From assembly GCA_038380795.1 (NCBI GenBank), contig CM076262.1:67290629-67354628 (forward strand): 64,000 nt of DNA. Reading direction: 5' to 3'. Shown here piece after piece: positions 25,638 to 37,900 of this stretch. The number at the start of each line of letters is the position of its first letter. Position 1 is the stretch's first letter. The stretch is from Pyrocephalus nanus (taxonomy: Eukaryota; Chordata; Aves; Passeriformes; Tyrannidae). A program made the position numbers and the translations under genes. The notes under the pieces were generated by a model. That model saw nothing but the letters and a program-made list of their open reading frames with translations. It did not search any database and was not told the DNA's origin.

Positions 25638-26174
25638 CTGTCCAATAAGTGAAAGAGAATGCTAAAAAACATACAGGAACACTCAGCAAGGAAGCTAAAC
25701 AAATCTTAACTATAATTAAACTAAAGCAAGGACACCCAAAACAGTTATCGATTCCCCCAAGAAGGGCTGCTTTTCCCATGCAAAGCATCCTTAAACCAAG
25801 GATTTCTTTAGATAGGTCATCCTCAAATAATTTAGCTCCTCTCAAAAAGAATAAAGTTGCTAGGTTCTTGAAACGCTCTGCTATTTCATACCACCTGCAA
25901 TTATTTAAACAATTCTTCATGCCTCTGACACTAAATGCAGTTTTTCACCCTTCCCTAGTCAGTTTTTCCTGCTGCATGGGGCTCAGTTCCTGTATTTTCC
26001 AGAAAGGAGCATCTGGAAGCAGCTCCTGTGCTAGCATGGCATGAAAGTGCAGCTCTCCTTTTAAGCCTTCCTTTTGGCGTAAACACTCAGTTCTAATATT
26101 TGAATGGCATAATTTGATGAACACTAGTGCAGTGCTCACAGCTTTTAAAGACTGCATCAAAACAGCTCTTCATC

Positions 26175-27609
26175 CCTCTCTATCTCAAAAAAAAAAAAAA
26201 TCAAATGCACATCTGTCAAAAATGTAAAATCATATTTATGTATTTATCTAACAGCTAAAGTGAAATTACTTCTCAAGCTCAAAGTTGAAAACAGATGGCA
26301 AGAAAAGCACTGAGCATCTGATAATGTTTTGGTAGCCCAGCTACAACTGCTTCTAAACACTGTTTTGAGATCCTTCTCTCACCCAAGCCCTGCACGTTGA
26401 AAATTCTCCAGCTGTCTCCTGAAGTTCTCATCAGTTTTTTTCCTGCTATTGACTGGTCACATTGAGGGCTTGTTTTCTTTCAGGACAGACATTCCCTCCT
26501 GTGCTATTCCTAGTTTCAGACTATTTTTACTCAAAGTAAATTATTATATTTACTTTAAGCTGCTATGGCAACAGGGAATAACAGATGGTAAGAGTTAAAA
26601 TTATGCCACAGGAGACATTTATAGTCATAGCTTTATATAATATGAGCTCTTGTTCTCTGAAAGTTTTCCCAAGCTGAACACTTCCCTGCTTATTTTATGA
26701 TGGCTACACTAATGAATGCATATACCTAAAGAATAGTATAAGCTTTTCAAATTTATTAGCACATGTTCAATGAGGTATGGGAATTGCATTAATGAGAAAG
26801 TGGTAATGCTTCTTTCTTTCCATTTCTCACCACTACTAAAAGAGCCAGACTTCTGATACCAGATTTCTTGTTTACATCAGTCCACAAATAAATCACATTA
26901 ATTTCTGTGGTGCTAAGTTTAAAAAAAAATAAGGTGTTTAATACCATTACGGTGACTGGGATCCAGAGTGGGTCACATAAGATACATGAGCACTTTTTGC
27001 AACTAGTACTTCAGGTGGATCACATGTATCTCCAGTAATCTAGTCACTCTAGGAAGAATCAAACAAAATATAAGTACAGCTACCACTATCTTAGAAAATA
27101 TGGTATGCACCTGTGAGATCTGAATCAGAAAGGAGCAAAGTACCGGACTTGGGGTCACTCCACACCTCTGAACATCAACACAGTACTGACTTTGGAAAAT
27201 ATTTGCAAGTGTTATTCTGCTTTTCATGAAAGACAATGTTGTTTTAATTACTTGGCAAGAAGTTGGCCCTTTGACTGTTTACCAGAAAATAGAGGAGCAT
27301 CTGATATGTATATCACCAATTTTTTACTTACTCTTTGAAGAACCATAACAGCATATTCAGTGGATTTGTCAGATTAGTTCCTAAAATTATAAATCATGAG
27401 TCGAAATCAGCCAAATGCAGAGTTTTTTCCCAACTGAAATAATCAGAAGAACTGGGTAAGTACTACAGTTCTTCCAGATCTTTGTCTTCAATTTAATCAA
27501 AAAAACCCCCAAAAAAGCAATAACAACAACAACAACAAAATCCTATGGCCAGCTGAACCACTTTAGTTGTCACCTAGGTAGGAATCCTTGGCTAGCAATA
27601 GCCCTGATT
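26175..27609. other. Mostly unique non-coding DNA
   Basis: No repeat is recognised except a short CAA run at 27521-27538. A minus-strand segment at 27112-27216 is bounded by plausible splice motifs (CAG|GTGCAT donor) but is short. Confidence 0.45.
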
Positions 27610-27614
27610 TCTTC

Positions 27615-27720
27615 ACAGAATATGCTGAGTTGGAAGAAACCTACAAGGATCATCAAGTCCAGCTCTTAGCCCTGCACGGGACCATCCACAAGAGTCACAC
27701 CATGTGCCTGAGAGTAATCT
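27615..27720 (-). mobile_element. CR1 LINE 3'-end fragment
   Basis: Read on the minus strand this is the last 100 or so bases of a CR1 element. The plus-strand text CAGAATATGCTGAGTTGGAAG and ATCATCAAGTCCAGCTC is the complement of the CR1 3' untranslated end. The terminal octamer repeats have decayed. The copy is severely 5'-truncated, as is usual for CR1. Confidence 0.7.
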
Positions 27721-27829
27721 TCTTATAAATTTTAAAAATCTCATTATAATGGCAAATATTCAGAAATCATCAGTTTTTAGATACAAAACTCCCTTCCACA
27801 AAAAGGGAAATGATTACTTAGAGCAAATC

Positions 27830-28918
27830 ACTAGCAAGACCATGAGAGTTCAACCATGTCAGTCTCTCTGGGAATCCTTACCATCACATCCCAGCAACCA
27901 GTCACTAGTGGGGATCTTCATGGCTCCATTTTAGGGCCAGAGCTCTTTAATATCTGCATAAATTACTTGGATGCAGGACTTAAAGGTCCTGATGACAATA
28001 TTTAGTTGGGATGTGCTGTTGACTCCCTTGATGACAAAAAGGCACAAAAATAGACTTAAGCTGCTATACCTTGTCCGGTTTGCTCTACCTATTTTGCTAG
28101 AAGAACAGTTTAGGAGCACTGCTTAATATTATGTTCTGTTCTGCTCACTGGACCAAAGTCCTTATTATGGAAAGAATAGGAGTACTACACACAAGGGCAA
28201 CCCTGAATGTACAGACAGATTTGGGAACAAGAGACTGAAGAGCAGCTAAGAATAAAGATACCTGGGAGTCCTAGCATACTGAATATGAGTCAGCAGCGTG
28301 CCCCAGCAGCAAGGAGGGCCTACCACATCCTGGGGTGCATCAGACAAAACATTAGCAGCCGGTCAAGGGAGATGATTGCCCCTCTGCTCTGTACTGGTGC
28401 AGCCTCACGTGAAGTCCTTTGGGCAGTTTTGGGCACCACAAAAAAAAAGTTAAGCTATTAGAGACCATCCAAAGGAGGGTTAAGATAGAGAAGGGTCTAG
28501 AAGCCATACAAAGGGAAGCTGAGGTCCCTTGTCTTGTTCAACCTGGGAAGAGGAGACTGAGGGGAGACCTTATCGCAGTCTACAACTTCCTCATGAGGGG
28601 AAGCAGAGGGGCAGGCACTGATCTCTTGTCTCTAGTGACCCCTGACAGGACCCGAGGGAATGGCATTAAGCCATGTCAAGGAAGGTTTAGGTTGGATAGT
28701 AGGAAACGGTTCTTTACGGAGAGAGTGGTCAGGCTCTAGAAAAGGCTCCCAGAGGAAACGGTCCCAGCACCAAGCCTCCTAGAGTGCAAAAAGCATTTGG
28801 ACAATGTTCTCAGGCACATGTTGGGATCCTTGGGGTTGTCCTGTGCAGGAACAGGAGTTGGACTATGATGATCTTTGTGGATTCCTTTCAATTCAGGATA
28901 TTCTATGAGCCTATGATC
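27830..28918 (+). mobile_element. CR1 LINE, 5'-truncated 3' half of ORF2
   Basis: Homology to the reverse transcriptase begins around 27840-27990, where the residual text corresponds to the CR1 segment after the catalytic box (ICINYLDAGLKG equivalents). It continues through the connection and C-terminal region (MSQQRAPAARRAYHILGCIRQNI at 28285 onwards). The 3' UTR ends at GATATTCTATGAGCCTATGAT near 28918, a decayed octamer tail. Frames change repeatedly (28207-28461, 28419-28739) and a run of A at 28439-28448 has shifted the frame. The copy is old and inactive. Confidence 0.85.
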
Positions 28919-29227
28919 CCCCGCTAGAGACTAGGATGAGTTCCATGGGTCTCCCCAGTTTGCTCAGTTACTATGGTTCAATACATACACACAAAGCATG
29001 GGTCAAGTTCTCCCTTTGGGACCTGACAGCTTGTGCAACACAGCAGTTTCAGGATAAGTAGGGAATATTTGGTTCATACTATCTCAAATACCAGATAGCT
29101 TCAACTATTTTCAGTCTCCTAAGGATACAGCCGTCGTAGAATATCAAAGCAATTTCCACAGGGCCAGCAACCTTAAAAATGTCTTAACACATACCAATGC
29201 TCAGAGTGACCATATAATACCCATACA

Positions 29228-30250
29228 CATAGTCATAGATTGGTTTGGATTGAAAGGGATCTTAAAGATCACCTAATTCCAACTCCCCTGATAAGGGCAA
29301 GGACACCTTCCATTAGACTAGGTTGCTCAAAGCCCCATCCAGCCTGGCCTTGAACACTTTCAGAGATGGGACATCCCCATCTTCTGGCAATCTGTTTCCA
29401 TGTCTCACACCGAAGAATTTCTTCCTAATATCTAATATAAACCTGCTCTCTTTTATTTTAAGGCATATCACTACCTGCTCTTGTAAAAAATCCCTCTCCA
29501 GCTTTCTTGAAGGCCCCCCTTAGCTACTGGAAGGTTCTATAAATTCTCCCCAGGAATTTCTCTTCTTCAGGCCAAACAGTCCAAATTCTCTCAGCCTTTT
29601 CTCATAGGAAAGGTGTTTCATCCCTCTAATCATCTTCATGGCCCTTCTCTGGGCTCTCTCCAACAGATCCATGTCCTTCTTATGTTGGGGGCCCCAGACC
29701 TGGACATAGCACTCCAGTTGGGGTCTCCCAAGAGCAGAGTAGAGGCAGAGTCACCTCCTGCTGGCCTCGCTGCTATTGATGCAACCAAGAATGTGGTTGG
29801 CCTTCTGGGCCAGATCATATTGGGCTTCTTGTCCACCAACACCCCCAAGTCCTTCTCAGGTCTGCTCTCAATCCATTCTCCACCCAGACTGTACTTGTGC
29901 TGGGATTTGATCAGGCCCAAGTGCAGGACTTTACACTTGGCCTTGTTGAACTTCATGAAGTTCGCACAGGGCCCCGCTCAAGCTTGTCAAGGTCCCTCTG
30001 GATGGCATCCCTTCCCTCCAGCACATCGACATCTCCACACAGCTTGGTGTTGTCAGCAAATGTGCACTCAATCCCACTATCCATGTCACTGACAAAGATG
30101 TTAAACAGTGCCAATCCCTATACCAACCCCTAAGGAATGTCACTTGTCACTGCTCCCCACTTGGACTGGGGACCTGTTGACCACAACTCTGAATACAACC
30201 ATCCAGGTAACTCCTTATTGACCAAACAGTCCATCCATTAAATCCATATC
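29228..30250 (-). mobile_element. CR1 LINE, 5'-truncated, antisense
   Basis: The plus strand reads from the complement of the CR1 tail (CATAGTCATAGATTGG at 29228) through the 3' UTR into the C-terminal ORF2 region. A minus-strand frame at 29636-29956 contains [15 protein letters not shown] and [11 protein letters not shown], landmarks just after the RT active site in CR1. Homology fades at about 30250, the truncation point. It belongs to a different and older CR1 subfamily than the copy at 31.6-35.0 kb. The catalytic box itself is not clearly preserved. Confidence 0.85.
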
Positions 30251-30254
30251 TCAT

Positions 30255-31560
30255 ATAGCAACAGCTTTGAACAAAGTTTATTGAAATAAACATTAAATGC
30301 ATGTGAGCATTTTCTCTAATATATTAGTGTGAACTCTGAAAGTGGCAGAAATTGAGACTAGACATCTCAGTAGAGCTCAACTCTCTAAAATGTACAAGTT
30401 GCTATAAACTAATGGCTTACAGTTCCCAAGCTAGAATAACATCTAAAATTAATATAATGTAGGTTACATTCTATATAATTATGCTAAAATCCATAACATG
30501 GGGATTAGTCCAAACTTTGATTACTGTATGTACTGTTTTTCTTAGAGTTGTTTGAATTACTCTGCATAAAAACTAATGGAAAAAGCTAGTCATTGCAAAG
30601 CTGGAAACAAATGATCCAGAACAGTAGGAATTGTTATTCAAAGGGAACAGATATAGAACCTAAAAAAAATAATTTCATATACTTATAAAAAGGCAATGTG
30701 TCACAGATAGGCTGATTTCCAGAACAGACAACTTTGGGCCTACACTATCTGATGGGACAGATAGTCCCCCTGATGGTCCCACAACCAGGGACATGGGGAG
30801 GAAAGAAATATATGGGATCATAAAAAGAGTTGGGTTTAACAAAGATGTGCTACAGAATCTTTACTGCTGCAGATACACAAAGCGGAAAAAGAAGTAATGT
30901 TTGGTTTCCAAATTAAATATTTGGTCCTTAAGCTCAGTAAAGCATTTTATTTGTACAGTTAGAGCCACTGGCAAAAAGAATTGCCATTTAGGCACTCCTC
31001 AAAGAGGAACCACTGCCTGAGCAAATGGCACAGGCAAGAACCTCAAAGGGAACCTAATCCCTCTGTGTTACGAGCAAACAACTTCAGAGTGATGACCAAA
31101 TAGAGGAAACAAGTTTTTACATAGAGAAATTGTTCCCTTGCCTGATTTAGTGGCAAACCTGCTGTACAGCATTGCAAGGATTACACAGACTGCCACAGGA
31201 AATTTGGGTGCGTTCATAAATGCTTTCAGAAGATCTCCCCAAGACTAAGTCAGTCCTTTCCAAAGGGTTTCTATTTCTGTGGCTCTTTACCTTGTGTGCT
31301 AACTTGCACATGTCCAAAGCCCATGCAATGCTCCACCAAATCAAAGGAGTTAACTCAGGTACTTACCCTTGCACTCAACAAGACATTTGGAAACATTAAT
31401 TCAAACACCTACATTCTTGCCCAGAATACTACGAGTAGTTTTCTGACTTCCAGTACTCCATCAAAAATCCAAGCATCTGACTGTGGTGAAAACACATAGA
31501 AAAATATTGGGCAGAGGTAGTTTCAATCATTTTTTGGGGGCAAAGGTATCTGTTGGTCTG
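30255..31560. other. Unique non-coding DNA between CR1 copies
   Basis: No known repeat is recognised. A minus-strand frame at 31147-31344 has plausible splice motifs (for example AGCAG|GTTTGC) but no known domain. Confidence 0.45.
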
Positions 31561-31857
31561 TGTCTCAGTTTGGATTCCTGCTTGGGCTTGGCTGCTCCTC
31601 AGGAACCACTCAGGTGAGAGAGAGGTGGAACAGGCTCGTTAGCTGGTGCTCCAGAGTGCTATGTAAACATCTCCAGGGAGCGCGAGCGACCTGGAGCGCG
31701 GCAAACAGGGGCGTGGCACGTCAGTGAGGGCGTGGCACGGCAGTTCGCACAGGCAGGGCGAACAGGCAGGGCACAGCCAACTCCTAGTTTGTTTGTTTGT
31801 GGGGTTTTTTTGTTTGTGTTTTTTTTTTTTTTTCCCATATTTCAACTTAAGCCAGTA

Positions 31858-32650
31858 ATGGTTTCTAAAAAAATGAAAGCCGTCACTACTCATAACAGTA
31901 GAAGTGTGTTGACACAGACAGAATCCTCCAAGAAGGATGCAGCCATTCAGGTCTCTGGCTGTGCAGACCGTTTGATCCTGGCAGCAGTGCCAGAGGACAT
32001 TGTGAGAGGCACCTGTATGCGATGCAAGCAGGTCAGAGCTCAAGGAAGAGGTAGAGAGGCTGAGAAGTATAAGGGAAGGTGAAAGGGAAATAGACTGGTG
32101 GAGTCACACCCTTTCCACCCCCAAGGAAGTCCAGCAGGAGACAGTGATGCCCTGCCCCTCCTGCTGTCAGGAGGCAAACCGAGTGGATGAGGGGGAACGG
32201 AAACAGCTCCCTGTTCGGAGAGGTAATAGAACACTCTCTCGACCCCCATCACCTCCCCAGGTGCCCTTGAACAACAGATACGAGGCCCTAGACTTGGAAA
32301 GTCAAGTAGAGGTCAGGCAAGAGGAAGATCTGTCTGCAGGTTGCACCTTTTCTACCAGACAGGTTACAACTACAGCTATAAGAAAACAAAAGAAGAGTAG
32401 TTGTAGTTGGTGACTCCCTTTTGAGGGACACTGAGGGCCCTATTTGTCGACCAGACTCATCCCACAGGGAGGTTTGCTACCTTCCTGGAGCCAGGGTGAG
32501 GGACACTGGACTTCCTGAGCTAATTCGAACCTCAGATTACTATCCACTGTCAGTAATCCAGGCTGGCAGTGATGATGTTAACAGAAGAAGTGCCAGGGCA
32601 ATCAAAAAGGATTTCAAGGCACTGGGTAGATCAGTTCATGGGACAGGTGC
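31858..32650 (+). pseudogene. CR1 ORF1 remnant (zinc-knuckle and esterase-like protein)
   Basis: ORF1 of CR1 encodes an RNA-binding protein with a cysteine-rich motif and an SGNH/GDSL-type esterase-like domain. Here an ATG at 31858 opens a segment with the cysteine motif CMRCKQV (near 32015). Shortly after it the frame is lost (stop near 32080) where the coiled-coil part has been shortened. A second segment, 32144-32413, carries CPSCCQEANR. A one-base shift near 32390 moves the frame so that GDSLLRDTEGP, the esterase nucleophile motif, is read in the frame ending at 32858. The domain ends abruptly near HGTGAQV at about 32650, where endonuclease sequence from ORF2 follows. It is not functional. 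Confidence 0.75.
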
Positions 32651-34870
32651 ACAGGTGCTTACAAACAGAGAGGGGCTGGTGGGAGATGTAGTGGTCGGAG
32701 GCTGTCTGGGCCACAGTGACCATGAAATAATAGAGTTTGCAATACTCAGGGATACAAGGAAGGCCACCAATAAAACCTCCACACTGGACTTCCGGAGGGC
32801 AGATTTTGGCCTGTTGAGAAGACCGGTCCAGAGCATACCCTGGGGAAAAAACCCTTGAAAACAAGGGGATGGAGGAGAGATGGGCATGCTTCAAGAAGGA
32901 AGTCTTGAGTGCACAGGAACAGGCTGTACCAGTGTGCCAAAAGGCAAGATGGCGAAGTAGACGACCAGCTTGGTTGAACAGGGAGATTCTGAAGGAAATC
33001 AGGGATAAAAAGAGAGCTTACAGACTATGGAAAATAGGGCTGGCTACTCAGGATGAGTTTAGGAGTATAACTAGGTCATGCAGAAAGAAAATTAGAGGCA
33101 AAAGCTCAATTTGCAGTCAATTTGGCTACTTCTGTTAAGGATAACAAAAAGCACTTCTATAAATACATTAATAACAAAAGGAGGGGCAAGGAAAACCTCC
33201 ATTCCTTGTTGGACTTGGGCAGAAACATAGTTAACAGGGATGAGGAGAAGGCTGAGGTACTTAACACCTACTTTGCCTCAGTAATAACCAGTAGGACAGG
33301 TGGCCCTTGGGACAACTGTCCTCTGGAGCTGGTAGACAGGGACAGGAAGCCGAACAGCCCCCCTGTATTCCAGGAGGAAATAGTCAGTGACTTACTGAGC
33401 CACCTGGATCCACACAAGTCCATGGGACCAGATGGGATCCATCCTAGGGTGATGAGGGATCTGGCAGAAGAGCTCACCAAGCTGCTCTCCATCATTTACC
33501 AACAGTTCTGGCTCTACGGGAAGGTCCCAGATGATTGGAAGTTGGCGAATGTCACGCCGATCTACAAAAAGGGCTGCAAGGAGGACCCGGGAAACTACAG
33601 GCCCGTCAGCCTGACCTCAGTGCCTGGCAAGGTTATGGAGCAGATCATCCTAAGTGCAATCACATAGCACCTACAGGATGGACAAGGGATCAGAGCCAGC
33701 CAGCAAGGATTTAGGAGGGGCAGGTCCTGTTTGACCAACCTGATCTCCTTTTATGATCAGGTGACCTGCCTTGTGGATGAGGGGAAGGCTGTGGATGTGG
33801 TCTATCTGGACTTCAACAAAGCCTTTGACACTGTCTCCCATAATATACTGAAAAAGCTGGCAACCCACGGCTTGGACAGGGGCACTCTCTGCTGGGTTTG
33901 GAACTGGCTGGAGGGCCGGGCCCAGAGAGTGCTGGTGAACGGGGCTGCATCCAGTTGGCGGCCAGTCACCAGTGGTGTCCCCCAGGGATCAGTGCTGGGC
34001 CCAGTCCTGTTTAACATCTTTATCAATGATTTAGATGAGGGGATTGAGTCCATCATTAGCAAATTTGCAGACGACACTAAGTTGGGAGGGAGTGTCAACC
34101 TACCGGAAGGCAGGAGGGCTCTGCAGAGGGACCTGGATAGGCTGGAGAGTTGGGCTGATTCAACAGGATGAAGTTCAACAAGGCCAAGTGCCGGGTCCTG
34201 CACTTTGGACACAACAACGCCCTGCAGCACTACAGGCTGGGGACAGAGTGGCTGGAGAGCAGCCAGGCGGAAAGGGATCTGGGGGTGCTGATTGACAGGA
34301 AGCTGAACATGAGCCAGCAGTGTGCCCAGGTGGCCAAGAAGGCCAATGGCATCCTGGCCTGGATCAGGAACAGTGTGGCCAGCAGGACCAGGGAAGTGAT
34401 CCTTCCCCTGTACTCTGCATTGGTGAGGCCACACCTGGAGTATTGTGTTCAGCTCTGGGCCCCTCAGTTCAGGAAGGATATTGAGGTGCTGGAGCAGGTC
34501 CAAAGAAGAGCAACCAGGCTGGTGAAGGGACTTGAGCACAGAGCACAAGTCCTATGAGGAGAGGCTGAGGGAGCTGGGGTTGTTTAGTCTGGAGAAGAGG
34601 AGGCTCAGGGGAGACCTCATCACTCTCTACAACTCCCTGAGAGGAGGTTGTAGCCAGGTGGGGGTTGGTCTCTTCTCCCAGGCAATCAGCAATAGGACAA
34701 GAGGGCATGGGCTTAAGCTCTGTCAGGAGAGGTTTAGGTTGGATATTACAAATAAGTTCTTTACAGAGAGAATGATCAGGCATTGGAATGGCCTGCCCAG
34801 AGAGGTGGTGGATTCACCGCCCCTGGAGGTTTTTAAGATGAGGCTGGATGTGGCACTGAGTGCCATGATC
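32651..34870 (+). pseudogene. CR1 ORF2 remnant (endonuclease end and reverse transcriptase)
   Basis: ORF2 of CR1 encodes the endonuclease and reverse transcriptase that copy the element into the genome. Only the end of the endonuclease remains (GDVVVGGCLGHSDHE, near 32690-32740). The reverse transcriptase is nearly complete: [43 protein letters not shown] and the catalytic FADD at 34064-34075 are all readable. Visible lesions are an in-frame TAG at 33665-33667, a frame shift at about 34168, and a 7-base tandem duplication (GAGCACA twice, near 34531-34544) that shifts the frame again. Frames 33122-33667 and 33731-34171 are in the same register, so only the TAG separates them. The few lesions suggest a moderately young copy. 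Confidence 0.85.
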
Positions 34871-34964
34871 TAGTCATCACAGTGGGGTTGGATCAGGGGT
34901 TGGACTTGATGATCTCGGAAGTCTCTTCCAACCCAGTTAATTCTATGATTCTATGACTCTATGA

Positions 34965-37900
34965 AAAGATACTGCTAATAGTGATAACTGCCAAAGGACC
35001 TCACCTAGCATATATTGAAGCCAAAAGGAAGACTCCTACAACATACAGCAGATGGTGAATTAAGGCCATTGTGGTTAGACTCCCTGAAAGTACAGTATCT
35101 TCCATTCCTGAAGGCATCAGCAAAAAACATTAAGTATTAAAGGATGGGAAAGAAGGATTGGTTTACAGCAGCTACAGCTTAGTCCTCAGTAGTTATTAAA
35201 AAATTGTCAGCTACAATTTTCTCTTGATGCTTCTGATGCTGTTCATTCAGAGATGTCAACAAACCACTAGCTTGGTCCATAATGATAACTTGTGCACTCC
35301 CAAAGGAAATAAATCATTGCATAAGCAAGAGCTCTACTGAAGGCCAGTTATTTTTGGATTATAGCCCGCATCCTTAAACTTCACTTCCCAGCAGCACAAA
35401 ATATTTACAGCTTCTTCAGCCCCAGCTCCGTAATAACGATAGCGCTCACTTGCAAATTCACTTCCCCTTGCCCTGGGAACAAACATCTCAGCCCCCTCAT
35501 CTCCTGATGAGGTCCCCAGCAACCAGCATCTAATGAAGTACCATAGGCTGAGGGACCAACCTCAGCCTAGGCTGACCAGAAAGCTGGTGGGACAAGCCAA
35601 ATATAAATCAAGTCCATGCCGCACATGTTGCCTTCATTTGTCTTATCTAAGGATGCTGGGTTTGTCTTGTATTTGTTTCCCCATCCTTTCTTTTTTAATT
35701 TTAAACAATATTGAAGCTGGCCAAAGATTAGAAATTCAATCAAATTTAACAAACAGGCTTGCAGGAAGGTGGAGAGAGAAAGAATGGGACTACTATCAGC
35801 TGAGCATCCTCCTCAGTGCATCAGAAAGGAAAGTTATCAAAATCATAACTTCTTCAAAAAGACAGTTTACCAGCCAGCTTTGAATATTCTGGAGATTTAT
35901 TTCCTACCACAAAAATAACACTCAGATCTGCAAACCTTCATTGTGATGAAAAGTGAGACTTTTTTTCATCACAGTCCCCTTTCAGCAGCCAGTAAGTCTG
36001 GTGAGGGCCCCAGGGCTGAGGTAGAAGTGAAGGGGCAGATACGACCCCACTGGATATCCCCCAGTTCTGCAGGCCTTGGTCCATTCCTCCAAGATCCCAC
36101 AAAGGTCTGAGCTTCCTAAGTAAACGAGCTAGCAGCCCAGTCCTGGAAAAAGTGACTGAGACAACAATGGGTAGCAAACACAAGTTGAGGGAAGACACAA
36201 CAGCAGCTCAGGGGTTGCTGATGCATGGAGGCAGCACAGGATGCTCTGGTTTCACAGCTGATTCACACCTGGCTGCAGTTCACACAGAATTCTACTTCAG
36301 TGGAAGGTCTTTGATGGATACGATTTGCATGTTCACTTTTTACTTTGTAAAATATCCTGGCTAAGGGCAGGTAGTTCAAAGCTGTGAATGAACTTTTAGG
36401 TCCAGCTCCATCCATGCAGGATGACTCCTTTCACCTTCACTAACACTGCTCCCTAACCCACTGCTGTTCAAAAGATTCACATTACTGAAGGACAGCTATT
36501 TCCACTGTTTAAACTAACCTGGCTCACTGAACAGAAACAGGTCACACATGCATCCAAGACAATAGGTGCAGACATAGTGGTCTCTGCCCAACCATCACTA
36601 CTGCTTCTGGATGAGAATACCTGTGTCCCAGGTTTCAGTGCTGTTGGGTAGTGTTAGCCCAAACATTTGGTTAGCCCCATAGCTTTTTACTCCTAGACTT
36701 TAAACTAGATTATAGCTTACAATACAGTTATTTAAAACAGATTATTCCATCTTGCTACCTAGGGATTTAAAGCTAGCTCACACAGATTATGTCTTCCTCC
36801 AAGCAATATGAACATTCATCTTACCTGAAGGATGTAATAAGAAGGAACAATCTTTTGTGTTGTAATTATTACATATGCCTAGTTTTAAGACTAAAAGTTC
36901 TTATTCCCTGTCCGCATGGGGACCATGTATGCAAGGAACTGCTTTAATTAAATTAATTGAACTACAATGTAAGTCAGAATCTAAATAATAGAAAAATGAG
37001 GTATTGAATTTCCAAAGATATTTTGTAATTGGAAGGAGAGCAGCTGCCAAAAGAGAAAAAAGCTTGAGGGCAAACAGGGTTTATAGGCTTGGGCAACAAT
37101 AGGTAAGCACAACACTGGATATGAGATCGATTACTTGAGTTTGTCTAGTTTAAAAAGAAAGACTGAAGTTTGAAGTCCTCTGCAATAAAACTGAAATGTA
37201 AAAAACCAGCAGATTCTGAACACTCTCTATCGATAAACTGGAACCAGCAAAGTCCTCCTATGAGGACACCTTCTCCCATAGTTAGAGCAGAAGAAACAGA
37301 AACACTGTTTTGTAAGTGCAGTTTAACAGAAGTTAGAGTTTTTTCAAGTAGAACTATTTAATGTCTGACTAGACCTTGTCTAATTTTAGCTATTTTTTGG
37401 GAGAAGATTCAGTTACATCTGCGTATGCTTGGAGTAACAAGTCATGCTATAAAATGCAAACAGTTTAGGGAAGCCTTCACCAATTTCTGTAGTACTTAAA
37501 CTGCATCAAAAATGTTCCAGGGTAAAAAAGCTTTGCAAGTCAGGATTCCCGCAATTTGCTCCTGCCATCAAAAAGATCATCTTACTGCTTGATCTGGGCA
37601 AGCATCCTAGCCATCTGGGGCTGCTAGGTTCTCTCTTTAAATGTAATCAGCACTTCCTGTCCTCACAGGACACTGAGAAATGGGGAACTGTCAATACTTG
37701 CAGATATCTTGGGAGAGGAGAAGCAAGAATGCAAAATTGTGGAGGGCAGAAAGCACCATGACATAAAGACTGATATTACGAACCACTGTGAAAAAACATT
37801 TTACCAGACCATCAGATGCTAAACAGAAAATTTAAATATCCTTTACTGTTCGAAGCCACAGCTTAAAATTATGACAATACAATGCAGAGGTATCAGACCT

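Larger units (their letters stand above)
31640..34964 (+). mobile_element. Near full-length CR1 LINE with internal deletion
   Basis: The copy has a GC- and CpG-rich 5' leader (about 31650-31780), a T-run, remnants of ORF1, about two thirds of ORF2, and a 3' UTR. It ends in the CR1 tail (TTCTATGATTCTATGACTCTATG, to 34964). CR1 copies are almost always strongly 5'-truncated, so a copy retaining the leader and ORF1 is uncommon. It belongs to the same subfamily as the antisense copy at 54.88-55.85 kb, which is visibly about 95% identical over the 3' part. The exact 5' end is uncertain, because the bases from 31561 to 31640 could be leader or host DNA. I saw no clear target duplication, in line with CR1 insertion. 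Confidence 0.9.

Noticed and set aside
33802..34548. 248-codon minus-strand frame
   Set aside because: It is antisense to the CR1 reverse transcriptase, a shadow of a GC-rich coding sequence.
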